Shown here piece by piece: positions 35,281 through 43,856 of a stretch of 64,000 nucleotides of DNA. The position numbers were made by a program, and so were the translations under genes. The DNA comes from an uncultured Oscillospiraceae bacterium (GTDB lineage: Bacteria; Bacillota; Clostridia; Oscillospirales; Oscillospiraceae). The notes beneath the pieces were generated by a model that saw only the letters and a program-made list of their open reading frames with translations, was not told the DNA's origin and did no database searches. Position 1 is the first letter of the stretch; every line of letters begins with the position of its first letter. The stretch lies in contig CAKTOB010000006.1 in NCBI GenBank assembly GCA_934589525.1, positions 1 through 64,000 of the forward strand, given 5' to 3'.

Positions 35281-35640
35281 CCAGCGAAACCGTAGGGGCG
35301 GCAATCTGCCGCCCGCCACGTTGCAATGATAACCTGTGTGGTTGAATGGAACCACCCCCCGACATGTCATCCCGACCGCAATGAAATGGAGTGGAGGGAT
35401 CCTCCCGAGTAGCAGGTTTTATTTTGTGTTGGTTCTTTTACCAACGTGGTGGATTCCTCCACTCCGCTTCGCTCCGGTCGGAATGACATACGTTTTTGCG
35501 TTGGGCGTTACAGATTCAAATATATCACGATTCCGGCTTACGCCGGATGGCGATGGGTCATCGCCGCTACATTGCGTGGTTCCATTCATCCGGACAGGTT
35601 ATATTTGCAACGTAGCGGGCGGCAGGTTTGCCGCCCCTAC
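35281..35640. repeat. Intergenic mosaic repeat array 6
   Basis: Modules: AGGGGCGGCAATCTGCCGCC palindrome, one TGTCAT element, CGGCTTACGCCG, GGCGATGGGTCATCGCC, and a GGCGGCAGGTTTGCCGCC palindrome at the end. Confidence 0.85.
35365..35488. repeat. TGTCAT element copy 6
   Basis: TGTCATCCCGACCGCAATGA left arm, CGGTCGGAATGACA right arm, inner core GTGTTGG...CCAACGTGG. Confidence 0.88.
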
Positions 35641-35665
35641 ATGAAAGTACCACGTTTTTCGCGTT

Positions 35666-36035
35666 TTTTCCACAACCTTTTCATGGGTTGTGGAATTTTT
35701 CTGTGGATGGAGTCTGGTTCTTCGAAAGTTCTGAAAATAGATGGCCTTTTTTGTCCCTTTATCCGCTGCGCTTTGCTGCATGACGTTGGTTTTCACCGGG
35801 TCCGCTCCCGGATTTTCTCCACATTTTGTGAAAGGGCTGTGGAGAAAACGAGAAGGGCAGGGGAGGGGTGTGGAAAGAGGAACAGGGCCCTTTTCCGAAA
35901 AGTTCCCGGAAAAGGGCCCTGTTTTTTCAAAAACGGGTTTGTTTTTCAGTTTTTCCACCGATTCCAACCGTTTTCCACAATAGTTATCCACAGCTGTGGA
36001 TACAGCTGTGGATAACTTTACAGATTTGTGGAATC
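35666..36035. other. DnaA-box cluster, 18 kb from dnaA
   Basis: About eleven DnaA-box-like 9-mers in 370 bases: TTTTCCACA (35666, 35971), TTATCCACA (35984), TGTGGATAC (35995), TGTGGATAA (36007), TGTGGAATT (35689), TGTGGATGG (35702), TTCTCCACA (35815), TGTGGAGAA (35838), TGTGGAAAG (35869) and TGTGGAATC (36027). Four of them form a tight palindromic group at 35971-36015. No ORF of note. It could be a secondary DnaA-titrating or regulatory locus. Confidence 0.65.
35881..35926 (+). terminator. Orphan strong terminator-like hairpin
   Basis: AACAGGGCCCTTTTCCG pairs with CGGAAAAGGGCCCTGTT and is followed by TTTTT on the plus strand, but no plus-strand gene precedes it. It may end an unannotated small RNA or serve nfnB from the other side. 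Confidence 0.6.
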
Positions 36036-36047
36036 GGGTATGAAATC

Positions 36048-37430
36048 TTACTTGGACAGGTAGGCGTCAATGGCCTCGGCGCCCTTCTTGCCGGCACCCA
36101 TGGCCAGGATGACGGTGGCCGCGCCGGTAACGGCGTCGCCGCCGGCGAAGACGCCCTCACGGGTGGTCATTTCGTTCTCGTTGACCACCAGGCAGCCCTT
36201 CTTGTTGGTATCCAAGCCGGGGGTGGTGGAGCGGATCAGGGGGTTGGGGCTGGTGCCCAGGGCCATGATCACGGTGTCCACATCCAGGACAAACTCGCTG
36301 TCGGGAACAGCCACGGGGCGGCGGCGACCGGAAGCGTCGGGCTCACCCAGCTCCATGCGGACGCACTTCATGCCGCAGACACGGCCGTCTTCATCGCCCA
36401 GGATCTCCACAGGGTTGCACAAAGTCTTAAACTCAATGCCCTCTTCCTTGGCGTGGTGCTGCTCTTCCTTCCGGGCGGGCATTTCGGCCTCACCGCGGCG
36501 ATAGACAATGTAAACATGCTCGGCACCCAGACGCATGGCGCAGCGGGCACCATCCATGGCCACGTTGCCGCCGCCGACCACGGCCACGGCCTTGGACTTG
36601 ATGATGGGGGTATCGGAGGATTCATCGTAAGCCTTCATCAGGTTGGTCCGGGTCAGGTACTCGTTGGCGGACATGACACCCTTCAGGGACTCGCCGGGGA
36701 TGTTCATGAACATGGGCAGGCCTGCGCCGGAGCCCACGAATACGGCCTTGTAGCCCATTTCGAAGAGCTCGTCAATGGTCAGGACCCGGCCGATGACCAT
36801 GTTGGTCATGACTTCCACGCCCTGGGCCTTCAGCTTCTCCACCTCGTTGGCAACGATGGCCTTGGGCAGTCTGAACTCGGGGATGCCGTAAACCAGCACG
36901 CCGCCGGCGGTATGCAGGGCCTCGAAAATGGAGACCTGATAGCCCTTCTTGGCCAGGTCGCTGGCAGCGGTGAGACCGGCAGGGCCGGAGCCGACTACTG
37001 CCACCCGCTTGCCGTTGGAAGGAGCCTTCTCGGGCATGGCGTTGACGTTTTCACGATACCAGTCGGCCACGAATCGCTCCAGACGGCCGATGGCCACGGG
37101 CTCGCCCTTGATGCCCCGGACACACTTGCTCTCGCACTGGGTCTCCTGGGGACAGACCCGGCCGGACAGGGCGGGCAGGGCATTGGTGGAGGTGATGATC
37201 TCATAGGCGGCCTTGAAATTGCCCTCGGCCACCTTATGGATGAACTCGGGGATGCGCACATTGACAGGGCAGCCCTCGACACACTTGGGGTTCTTGCAGT
37301 TCAGGCAGCGACCGGCCTCTTCCTTGGCCATTTCTTCGGTATAGCCCAGAGCAACTTCCTTAAAGTTGCGTGCACGGACCTGGGGGTCCTGCTCGGGCAT
37401 GGGGGTTTTGGTAAGAGTCATATTAGCCAT
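36048..37430 (-). CDS. nfnB: NfnB: ferredoxin:NADP+ oxidoreductase large subunit (GltD-like)
   Basis: Large subunit of the NADH-dependent reduced ferredoxin:NADP+ oxidoreductase, an electron-bifurcating flavoenzyme. N-terminal CLNCKNPKCVEGCP and CESKCVRG bind two [4Fe-4S] clusters; FAD site GSGPAGLTAASDLAKKG; NADP site VGGGNVAMDGARCAMRLG; C-terminal FAVGGDAVTG-type GVFAGGDAVTGAATV. 460 residues. GltD (glutamate synthase small subunit) has the same fold, but the adjacent NfnA partner favours Nfn. 15 bases downstream of nfnA. Confidence 0.92.
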   Translation of the reverse strand: MANMTLTKTPMPEQDPQVRARNFKEVALGYTEEMAKEEAGRCLNCKNPKCVEGCPVNVRIPEFIHKVAEGNFKAAYEIITSTNALPALSGRVCPQETQCESKCVRGIKGEPVAIGRLERFVADWYRENVNAMPEKAPSNGKRVAVVGSGPAGLTAASDLAKKGYQVSIFEALHTAGGVLVYGIPEFRLPKAIVANEVEKLKAQGVEVMTNMVIGRVLTIDELFEMGYKAVFVGSGAGLPMFMNIPGESLKGVMSANEYLTRTNLMKAYDESSDTPIIKSKAVAVVGGGNVAMDGARCAMRLGAEHVYIVYRRGEAEMPARKEEQHHAKEEGIEFKTLCNPVEILGDEDGRVCGMKCVRMELGEPDASGRRRPVAVPDSEFVLDVDTVIMALGTSPNPLIRSTTPGLDTNKKGCLVVNENEMTTREGVFAGGDAVTGAATVILAMGAGKKGAEAIDAYLSK

Positions 37431-37445
37431 TTTCCGTATCCTCCC

Positions 37446-38300
37446 TTATTTGATCAGGGCCTTGCCCATGGCTTCCATGCGGCAGACATGGTCTCGGGCC
37501 ACTTCCGCTTCCCGCTCACGGTAGGTACCGTTGCGGCTCATGAGCTCGGCATAGTCCACCTTGTGGCCGTCGAACTCGGGGCCGTCTACGCAGGCGAACT
37601 TGGTCTCGCCGCCTACGGTGACACGGCAGCCGCCGCACATGCCGGTGCCGTCCACCATGATGGGATTCAGGGAGACCATGGTATGGACGCCGAAGGGCTC
37701 GGTGGTCTTGCAGACGAACTTCATCATGGGAACCGGTCCGATGGCCAGAACTTCGTCGTAGTTGACGCCGCTTTCCAGCAGGGCCTGGAGCTTCACGGTG
37801 CCGAAGCCCTTTTCGCCGTAGGAGCCGTCGTCGGTCATCAGATACAGATTGTCGGCGCAGGCCCGGAATTCCTCTTCCAGGATCACAATGTCCTTGGTCC
37901 GGAAGCCGATGATCACGTCCACGATGGCACCGGCCTCTTTAAAGGCCCGGGCAGCAGGCAGGGCAATGGCGCAGCCAACGCCGCCGCCGACCACGCAGAC
38001 CCGCTTTTTGCCCTCTACATCGGTGGGCTTGCCCAGGGGGCCCACAAAGTCCCGGATGTAGTCGCCCTCGTTCAGGGCACCCAGAGCCTTGGTGGAGAAG
38101 CCCACCTTCTGGAAAATAATGCTGACGGTTCCCTTTTCCCGGTCATAACCGGCAATGGTCAGGGGCACCCGCTCGCTCTGCTCGTCGATCCGGAAGATGA
38201 TAAACTGACCGGCCTTGGCCTTTTTGGCAACGAAGGGGGCTTCGATGTCCATGAGGGTAACGGCGTCGTTCAGTTCTTTCTTACGCACGATTTTATACAT
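37446..38300 (-). CDS. nfnA: NfnA: sulfide/dihydroorotate dehydrogenase-like FAD/NAD-binding subunit
   Basis: Small subunit of Nfn, 284 residues. FAD-binding RVPLTIAGYD near residue 45, NAD-binding VCVVGGGVGCAIALP (about 100), and a C-terminal [2Fe-2S] site DGTGMCGGCRV...FACVDGPEFDGH. It carries the bifurcating-enzyme partner flavin in related structures. First gene of the nfnA-nfnB operon with a consensus promoter, so probably strongly expressed; it balances NADH, NADPH and ferredoxin in fermentation. Confidence 0.93.
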   Translation of the reverse strand: MYKIVRKKELNDAVTLMDIEAPFVAKKAKAGQFIIFRIDEQSERVPLTIAGYDREKGTVSIIFQKVGFSTKALGALNEGDYIRDFVGPLGKPTDVEGKKRVCVVGGGVGCAIALPAARAFKEAGAIVDVIIGFRTKDIVILEEEFRACADNLYLMTDDGSYGEKGFGTVKLQALLESGVNYDEVLAIGPVPMMKFVCKTTEPFGVHTMVSLNPIMVDGTGMCGGCRVTVGGETKFACVDGPEFDGHKVDYAELMSRNGTYREREAEVARDHVCRMEAMGKALIK

Positions 38301-38411
38301 AACCTAACCCATCCTTTTTGAAATTTTGGATTTCCTCCGCATTGTCCGCGGAATATATAGGCGGAAAGCCGTGGGCCTCCTGTCTTTCCCCACACGCTCC
38401 CATTGTAAGTT

Positions 38412-38440
38412 ATTATAGGCTTTTTCGTAGGATTTGTCAA
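38412..38440 (-). promoter_or_regulatory. nfnAB promoter
   Basis: Perfect consensus TTGACA-N17-TATAAT on the minus strand. Confidence 0.92.
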
Positions 38441-38490
38441 ACCATTCTTCCACAAAATCCGTATTTTTTTATTGTATTTTTCAAAAAAAC

Positions 38491-38519
38491 ACCTGCCCGG
38501 GGGGAAATGTCCCGGGCAG
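38491..38519 (-). terminator. serS terminator
   Basis: CCTGCCCGGG/CCCGGGCAGG stem followed by TTTTTTT on the minus strand. Confidence 0.92.
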
Positions 38520-38549
38520 GGATCTAGGTTTAATCGGCAGGGGAGGGGT

Positions 38550-39878
38550 TTACTTTTTCTCGATGACTTCCATGCCGCCCATGTACTTGCGCAGGGCCTC
38601 GGGGATGACGATGGAGCCGTCGGCTCTCTGGTTCTGCTCCACAATGGCGGGGAAAATCCGGGAGGTGGCCAGGCCGGAGCCGTTGAGGGTGTGGACAAAC
38701 TCCAGCTTGCCGTCAGCCCGGCGGACCCGGATGTTGCCACGGCGGGCCTGGTAATCCCGGGCGTTGGACACGGAGGAGACCTCCTTGTAACCGTTCATGG
38801 AGGGGATCAGAATTTCAATGTCGTAGGTTCGGGCCATGGAGGCGGAGCAGTCACCGGCGGCCAGCTTCACGGTGCGGAAGTGGAGGCCCAGACCTGCCAC
38901 TAGGTTTTCCGCCTTGTGGACCAGCTCTTCAAAGGCTTCATCGGAGCCCTCGGGAGTGGTGTACTGGAACATTTCCACCTTGTTGAACTGGTGGCCCCGG
39001 ACCATGCCCCGCTCGTCGGCCCGGTGCGAACCGGCCTCCCGGCGGAAGCAGGGGGTGTAGGCGAAGAACTTCTTGGGAAGGTCCGCCTCGGTGAGAATTT
39101 CATCCCGGTAGACGGAGGCCAGAGCCGCCTCGGCGGTGGGCAGCATATAGTGAACCCGGTCATCGGTGGGGTTGGCGATCTTGTAGACCTCGTCGGCAAA
39201 CTTGGGGAACTGACCGGCGGTCAGGCCGCACTGGTACTCCAGCATGTGGGGGGGCAGGATCATTTCGTAGCCATCGGCAATGTGGGTGTCGATGAAGTAG
39301 TTGAGAAGGGCCCACTCCAGTCTGGCACCCAGACCCGTGTAGATCCAGTTGCCGGCACCGGCCAGCTTCACGCCCCGCTCATAGTCAATCAGGCCCAGGT
39401 CCTGGCACAGGTCCACATGGTGCTTGGGCTCAAAATCGAAGGAGTGCTTTTCGCCGATGTAGCGCAGGGGCTCGTTGTGCTCCTTGCCGCCGGGGACCAG
39501 GTCCGGGTCCGGCATATTGGGCAGGGCCAGCATGCAGTTGGTCAGCTCCTCGTCCAGAGCCTTCAGATCCTGCTTGTCCTGGGCGATTTCCCCGTCGATT
39601 TTCACGGAGGCGTCCATATTGGCCTTGATCTGGGCGTCAATGGCGGAAACGTCCTCGCCCCGCTTCTCCAAGCCCTTCTTCTGGCCGAAGAGCCTGCCGT
39701 TTTCCTTGGCCAGCTTGTTCTTTTCCGCAGTCTTGGTCTCGGTGTGGGTCTTGAGGCCCCGGACCTTCACGTCCAGCTCCAGAATACGGTCAATAATGGC
39801 GTCGCAGTCCACTTCCTTGGCCTTCATGCCCGCCTTAATGGCATCGGGGTTTTCCTTAATGCGCTTCATGTCGATCAT
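38550..39878 (-). CDS. serS: Seryl-tRNA synthetase
   Basis: Class II aminoacyl-tRNA synthetase. Long N-terminal coiled-coil arm (residues about 30-110) for the tRNA long variable arm, motif 2 CFRREAGSHRADERGMVRGHQFNKVEMF, motif 3 GSGLATSRIFPAIVEQNQ. 442 residues, slightly longer than usual. Last gene of the parA-parB-serS unit, 33 bases after parB. Confidence 0.97.
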   Translation of the reverse strand: MIDMKRIKENPDAIKAGMKAKEVDCDAIIDRILELDVKVRGLKTHTETKTAEKNKLAKENGRLFGQKKGLEKRGEDVSAIDAQIKANMDASVKIDGEIAQDKQDLKALDEELTNCMLALPNMPDPDLVPGGKEHNEPLRYIGEKHSFDFEPKHHVDLCQDLGLIDYERGVKLAGAGNWIYTGLGARLEWALLNYFIDTHIADGYEMILPPHMLEYQCGLTAGQFPKFADEVYKIANPTDDRVHYMLPTAEAALASVYRDEILTEADLPKKFFAYTPCFRREAGSHRADERGMVRGHQFNKVEMFQYTTPEGSDEAFEELVHKAENLVAGLGLHFRTVKLAAGDCSASMARTYDIEILIPSMNGYKEVSSVSNARDYQARRGNIRVRRADGKLEFVHTLNGSGLATSRIFPAIVEQNQRADGSIVIPEALRKYMGGMEVIEKK

Positions 39879-39911
39879 AATTTTTTACCTCTCTTAATAG
39901 GAATAAGTTTG

Positions 39912-40772
39912 TTATTTTTGTAATTTCATTAGGGCGTCCAGCAGCACCTGCAGATCCTCCTGGCCGTAAAATTCCAGCTCAAAGTGGCCCTTGCGCTTGC
40001 CGTTGACGATTTTGACCCCCCGGCCCAGGCGTTTGCTGAGGTTTTTCTCGCATTCGGCCACATAGTTTACTTCCAGCACGATCTCCGGCTTCTTGGGGGC
40101 CTCCTGGCTCATGTTTTTGCACAGCAGCTCCGCCTGACGGACGGAAAGTCCCAGGGCGGCGATCTTTTGGGCGGCCTCCAGCTGCTTTTTCTCGGTTTTC
40201 AGCTGCAAAATGGCCCGGGCGTGTCCGGCGGTGAGCTCCCCCTTTTGGAGTTTCTCCAGAACCGGCTTGCTCAGGGTCAGCAGCCGCAGGGAATTGGTGA
40301 CGGCGGGCCGGGATTTGCCCACCCGCTCCGCGGCCTCCTCCTGGGTCATGCCGTAGCGATTGATGAGGGCATCGTAGCCCTGGGCCTCTTCCACGGGGTT
40401 TAAGTCCTGCCGCTGTAAGTTTTCAATCAGGGCCAGCTCCATGGCCTTTTGGTCGTCGGCCTCCATAATGACCACAGGCACCTCGTCCAGTCCCGCCAGA
40501 CGGGAGGCCCGCCAGCGGCGTTCGCCGGCGATGATCTGATAGTAGCCGTTGGGCATTTCCCGGACGGTCAGGGGCTGGATGATGCCGTGCTGCCGGATGG
40601 ATTCCGCCAGTGCTTCCAGCTCTTCCTCATCAAAGGCCCGCCGGGGCTGATCCGGGTTGGGCTCAATTTTATGCAGGGGCAGCTTTTTAAGGCCGCCGGA
40701 CTCCAGGGGTTCCTCCGTCAGGTCCCCCAGCAGCGCGCCCAGGCCTCTGCCCAGGCCTTTCTGTGATGCCAT
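39912..40772 (-). CDS. parB: Chromosome partitioning protein ParB/Spo0J
   Basis: DNA-binding CTPase clamp that loads at parS. N-terminal GRGLGALLGD, CTP-binding box II with MPNGYYQIIAGERRWRASRL, PVVIMEADDQKAMELALIENLQRQDLNPVEEA, and a helix-turn-helix MTQEEAAERVGKSRPAVTNSLRLL. 286 residues. Downstream of parA; perfect parS sites lie within 1-4 kb. Confidence 0.97.
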   Translation of the reverse strand: MASQKGLGRGLGALLGDLTEEPLESGGLKKLPLHKIEPNPDQPRRAFDEEELEALAESIRQHGIIQPLTVREMPNGYYQIIAGERRWRASRLAGLDEVPVVIMEADDQKAMELALIENLQRQDLNPVEEAQGYDALINRYGMTQEEAAERVGKSRPAVTNSLRLLTLSKPVLEKLQKGELTAGHARAILQLKTEKKQLEAAQKIAALGLSVRQAELLCKNMSQEAPKKPEIVLEVNYVAECEKNLSKRLGRGVKIVNGKRKGHFELEFYGQEDLQVLLDALMKLQK

Positions 40773-40790
40773 AAAAATCTCCTCTCCTTG

Positions 40791-41546
40791 TTACAGTTTT
40801 CTGGCCACTTCCTCGGCCATTTCCTTATAAGCAACAGCCCCACGGCTGATCCGGTCATAGCTGGTTACCGGCAGCCCATGGCTGGGGGCCTCTGCCAGCC
40901 GCACGTTTCTTGGAACCACCGTGGTCAGAACCTTTCCCGGGAAGTGTCGGCGGACTTCCTGGGCCACCTGGGCGGAGAAGTTGGTCCGGCCGTCATACAT
41001 GGTCAATACCACGCAGAAAATCTCCAATGTGGGATTTAGCTTCCGCTTCACCGTCCGCAGGGTGGCCATGAGATCACTGAGGCCTTCCAGAGCGTAATAC
41101 TCGCACTGCACCGGCACCAGAATGCCGTCGGCAGCGCAGAGGGCATTCAGGGTCAGAAGTTCCAGGGAAGGTGGGCAGTCGATGAAAATCACGTCGTATT
41201 GGTCTTTTAACCCAGCCAATGCGGTTTTCAGCTGATGCTCCCGGTCGCCGGTGCCGATGAGCTCCACCCCCGCACCGGCCAGATCCGGGGAAGAGGGGAG
41301 CACGTCGCCAAACTTGGTTTTCACAATGGCGCTTTCGGCGCTGACCCCGTTGATGGTCACATCGTAGGAGGAATATTTGATTTTCCGCTTGTCCACGCCC
41401 AGACCGGAAGTGGCGTTGGCCTGGGGGTCAAAGTCGCAGAGCAAAACCTTTTTTCCCAGCTCCGTCAGAGCCGCCGTCAGGTTCACTGCGGTGGTGGTTT
41501 TGCCCACGCCGCCCTTTTGGTTGACAATGGCTATGATTTTTCCCAT
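40791..41546 (-). CDS. parA: Chromosome partitioning ATPase ParA/Soj
   Basis: Deviant Walker A KGGVGKTTTAVNL, IIDCPPS-type FIDCPPSLELLT, and DFDPQANAT. 251 residues, short N-terminus as in Soj (no own DNA-binding domain). Works with ParB in origin segregation and DnaA control. AGAGGAG precedes the ATG. Confidence 0.97.
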   Translation of the reverse strand: MGKIIAIVNQKGGVGKTTTAVNLTAALTELGKKVLLCDFDPQANATSGLGVDKRKIKYSSYDVTINGVSAESAIVKTKFGDVLPSSPDLAGAGVELIGTGDREHQLKTALAGLKDQYDVIFIDCPPSLELLTLNALCAADGILVPVQCEYYALEGLSDLMATLRTVKRKLNPTLEIFCVVLTMYDGRTNFSAQVAQEVRRHFPGKVLTTVVPRNVRLAEAPSHGLPVTSYDRISRGAVAYKEMAEEVARKL

Positions 41547-41580
41547 TTTTCGCTCCTCTTATACTCTATTTTCGTTGCCA

Positions 41581-41596
41581 TGTTTCACGTGAAACA
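41581..41596. promoter_or_regulatory. parS site 1
   Basis: Perfect TGTTTCACGTGAAACA palindrome in the parA upstream region. Confidence 0.97.
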
Positions 41597-41625
41597 TGGC
41601 CTGGCCCACCGAAAGCTGTGAAGGA

Positions 41626-41641
41626 TGTTTCACGTGAAACA
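41626..41641. promoter_or_regulatory. parS site 2
   Basis: Second perfect parS, 29 bases from the first, seven bases after the end of the zinc-ribbon gene. Confidence 0.97.
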
Positions 41642-41648
41642 TTTCCCC

Positions 41649-42008
41649 TTACCCCTCCGTAGGAAGGGGCCCGCTGCTGGGGGCCGTGGAGGTTACCGTG
41701 GAATAATTCTGTCCGACAGCGGGTTTTCTGTTTTTTCCCAGAAGATACGCATTGGAGCCGATGGAAAAACCCAACAACAGCAGCAAGAGGATCGTCAAGG
41801 CCCGCAGCCGCTTCACCTTTCTTTGTGACAGCTCCAGCTTTTCATCGGTAGAGAGAGAACCCTTCCGATTGACCCGCCGATCCTGCTCCCGCTTGGGGAT
41901 CACTACCACCGCATCCGCTGGCACCGGATCTTTCTCCATAAACTCCCGACACCCTTCACAAAACAGCTGTCCTTCCGGGATCTCATTGCCACACCGCAGA
42001 CAGTTCAT
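41649..42008 (-). CDS. Zinc-ribbon membrane protein of unknown function
   Basis: 119 residues: N-terminal zinc ribbon CLRCGNEIPEGQLFCEGC, a charged linker with KREQDRRVNRK, one membrane helix (about residues 80-98, LTILLLLLLGFSIGSNAYLLG) and a short Ser/Thr/Pro tail. GGAGG precedes the ATG at 42008. It lies just upstream of parA and may share its transcript. Not a known partition protein; the location is the only clue. Confidence 0.75.
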   Translation of the reverse strand: MNCLRCGNEIPEGQLFCEGCREFMEKDPVPADAVVVIPKREQDRRVNRKGSLSTDEKLELSQRKVKRLRALTILLLLLLGFSIGSNAYLLGKNRKPAVGQNYSTVTSTAPSSGPLPTEG

Positions 42009-42179
42009 CCAAAAACCTCCCTCCATATACGTTTCCTACTATTCTACAACAGTTTTTCCTTTTCGTAAAGGGGCAAAACGAAAGAAAAAGCGAAAAAAGA
42101 GCGGAGATAAATTGGTAATGAAATAGTTTTTGGGCGTGGACCTTCTCCGTTATTGTGGCCACAAACGGATTTTGTTTGT

Positions 42180-42746
42180 TCCCATCCGTTAAAGTGTGTA
42201 GGGAACGTCCCAGAAAAACTCCAAGAAAACCTTCCCCACCGGGGAAGAGGGACCGCCCGCAGGCGGTGGATGAGGGGCGGTACCGCGTTCCGCATTGCAG
42301 GAACAACGGGCGCAGAGGTAGAAACGTTTCCCGATTTGTTATTCCGAGCGAACAAAAGTGAGCCGAGGAATCTTCCCAAGTAGCATATTTTACTTTGTGT
42401 TGGTTCTTCCTCCAACGTGGTGGATTCCTCCGCTCCGCTGACGCTACGGTAGGAATGACAGGATGGGGGCACGTTTCTACGGATTCGCCCACTGTTTCTA
42501 CAACATTTCACGCTGCCCCGCTCCCTCATCAGTCAGGGCTACGCCCTGCCAGCTTCCCCAGAGGGGAAGCTTTTGCACCGTGCTTTCAGGTGCCGGGGGT
42601 TATTGGGAACGGTTCCGTCCTGAATCGTACGGAACGGCTCATAGGCCGTTCCCTACGGGTTCGCTGGGGGAGTGTTTACTAACCGACAAATTTCTGGAAC
42701 GTCTGTCCCCTAATAATTGTCAATTGTCCATTGTCAATTGTCCATT
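42180..42746. repeat. Intergenic mosaic repeat array 7
   Basis: Contains CCTTCCCCACCGGGGAAGAG with CCGCCCGCAGGCGG, one TGTCAT element, AGCTTCCCCAGAGGGGAAGCT, GGAACGGC...GCCGTTCC, and an inverted TTGACAA array (42716-42746) before the bsh terminator. The 42009-42180 stretch is A-rich with no gene seen. Confidence 0.85.
42337..42460. repeat. TGTCAT element copy 7
   Basis: Left end mutated to TGTTATTCCGAGCGAAC; right arm GCTACGGTAGGAATGACA; core with GTGTTGG...CCAACGTGG. Confidence 0.82.
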
Positions 42747-42751
42747 AAAAA

Positions 42752-42776
42752 AGCACCGCTTTTTTTGAGCGGTGCT
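42752..42776 (-). terminator. bsh terminator
   Basis: AGCACCGCT/AGCGGTGCT stem followed by TTTTTT on the minus strand. Confidence 0.9.
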
Positions 42777-42781
42777 AGCGT

Positions 42782-43750
42782 TTAATTTTGGTACCGGATC
42801 TGCTCCCCGATGATGGGGGCGTAGGTGATGAGTGCATTGCCGTCCAGGTTTTCTTTGTGGAGGTCTACAGCGCTGATCTGGTGGTTGTCGTAGGTGGTGT
42901 AGTAATAAATACCCCGGGTCAGGTTGCAGCAGCAGGTGTAGAGGGTAATTTCGTATTCATTTTCTTTCAGGCGGCACAGGCCCCGCTGCTGGTCTACGCT
43001 GCCCAGAATGTGGAAGAACTGACTGACGGAGTGCAGTTCGTCCTGAGGGGCCAGGGAATTTAATTTGGTAAAGGCCACTTTGACGAACCGGGACTGACTG
43101 GAAAGATCACCGGGCAGACCCAGGCCGCCCAGGCCCCGGCTGTAGGCATCCAGGGGTGTGCCAAAGTGGTTTTCCGGGGTGTCAATGCCCAAACCACGGT
43201 AATTGTTCAGAGCAAACATCTGATAGGGGAAGGGGGGATTGTTGGTCATGACACCAACGGGATTGTCATAAATGTGCAGTCCATCGGCCATGGATTCCAC
43301 GGTGATGCAGTCGTTACCGTCAGCCATGATCCAGTGCAGCTGGGCGGTAGGAAGCCCAGACATGAAGGACCGATTCAGCAGATTGGCGTTTTCCAGAATC
43401 TCCCGTGCCTGCCGGACGGTCTCGCAGGTACCCAGCAGATAGGGGATCAGCTCATACTGGGCCAGGTTGATTTTGCCATCAGCCTGGGGAAAATAGGCAC
43501 AGTTGCCAACAAAATTCAGCCCGCAGATGCCCAGACCCTTTTCGTTGAAGCCCTCGTAATACAAAGGATAGTCATTCATCACCGCCGCCATGCCGATGAT
43601 GGCGTGGTGAGTGGGAAGGTCCGGCAAAGCGTTAAAATGGAAGGGGTAATTCCGGGGGGTAACGGTGATCTGGTCCCCGTAGGAGCGTTCATAGTCCAAG
43701 GTCCTGCCCATGTAGAAGTCGCCGTTTTTAAAGGTTGCCGCAGTACACAT
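42782..43750 (-). CDS. bsh: Bile salt hydrolase (choloylglycine hydrolase)
   Basis: Ntn-hydrolase that removes glycine or taurine from conjugated bile acids. Cys2 becomes the N-terminal nucleophile after Met removal; Arg16, Asp19, Asn79, Asn170 and Arg221 occupy the family's catalytic positions (GRTLDYERSYG, GICGLNF, VGVMTNNPPF, SSQSRFVKVAF). About 322 residues and close in pattern to the Clostridium perfringens enzyme as I recall it; penicillin V acylase is the alternative in this family. Cytoplasmic, no signal peptide. A single-gene unit, in line with a gut habitat. Confidence 0.93.
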   Translation of the reverse strand: MCTAATFKNGDFYMGRTLDYERSYGDQITVTPRNYPFHFNALPDLPTHHAIIGMAAVMNDYPLYYEGFNEKGLGICGLNFVGNCAYFPQADGKINLAQYELIPYLLGTCETVRQAREILENANLLNRSFMSGLPTAQLHWIMADGNDCITVESMADGLHIYDNPVGVMTNNPPFPYQMFALNNYRGLGIDTPENHFGTPLDAYSRGLGGLGLPGDLSSQSRFVKVAFTKLNSLAPQDELHSVSQFFHILGSVDQQRGLCRLKENEYEITLYTCCCNLTRGIYYYTTYDNHQISAVDLHKENLDGNALITYAPIIGEQIRYQN

Positions 43751-43856
43751 TTTTAATCATCCTTTTCCGGAGGCGATTCGCCTCCTGTATTTTTAAAGTA
43801 GGATACCCATGGTATCGAAAGAGAAAGAAAACAAATGGAAAACAAAGTGTAAACAA

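Noticed and set aside
36048..38300. Glutamate synthase small subunit (gltD)
   Set aside because: The large GltB subunit is absent and the adjacent FAD/[2Fe-2S] protein fits NfnA, so Nfn is preferred.
35868..38321. 817-codon plus-strand ORF
   Set aside because: Antisense to nfnA and nfnB.
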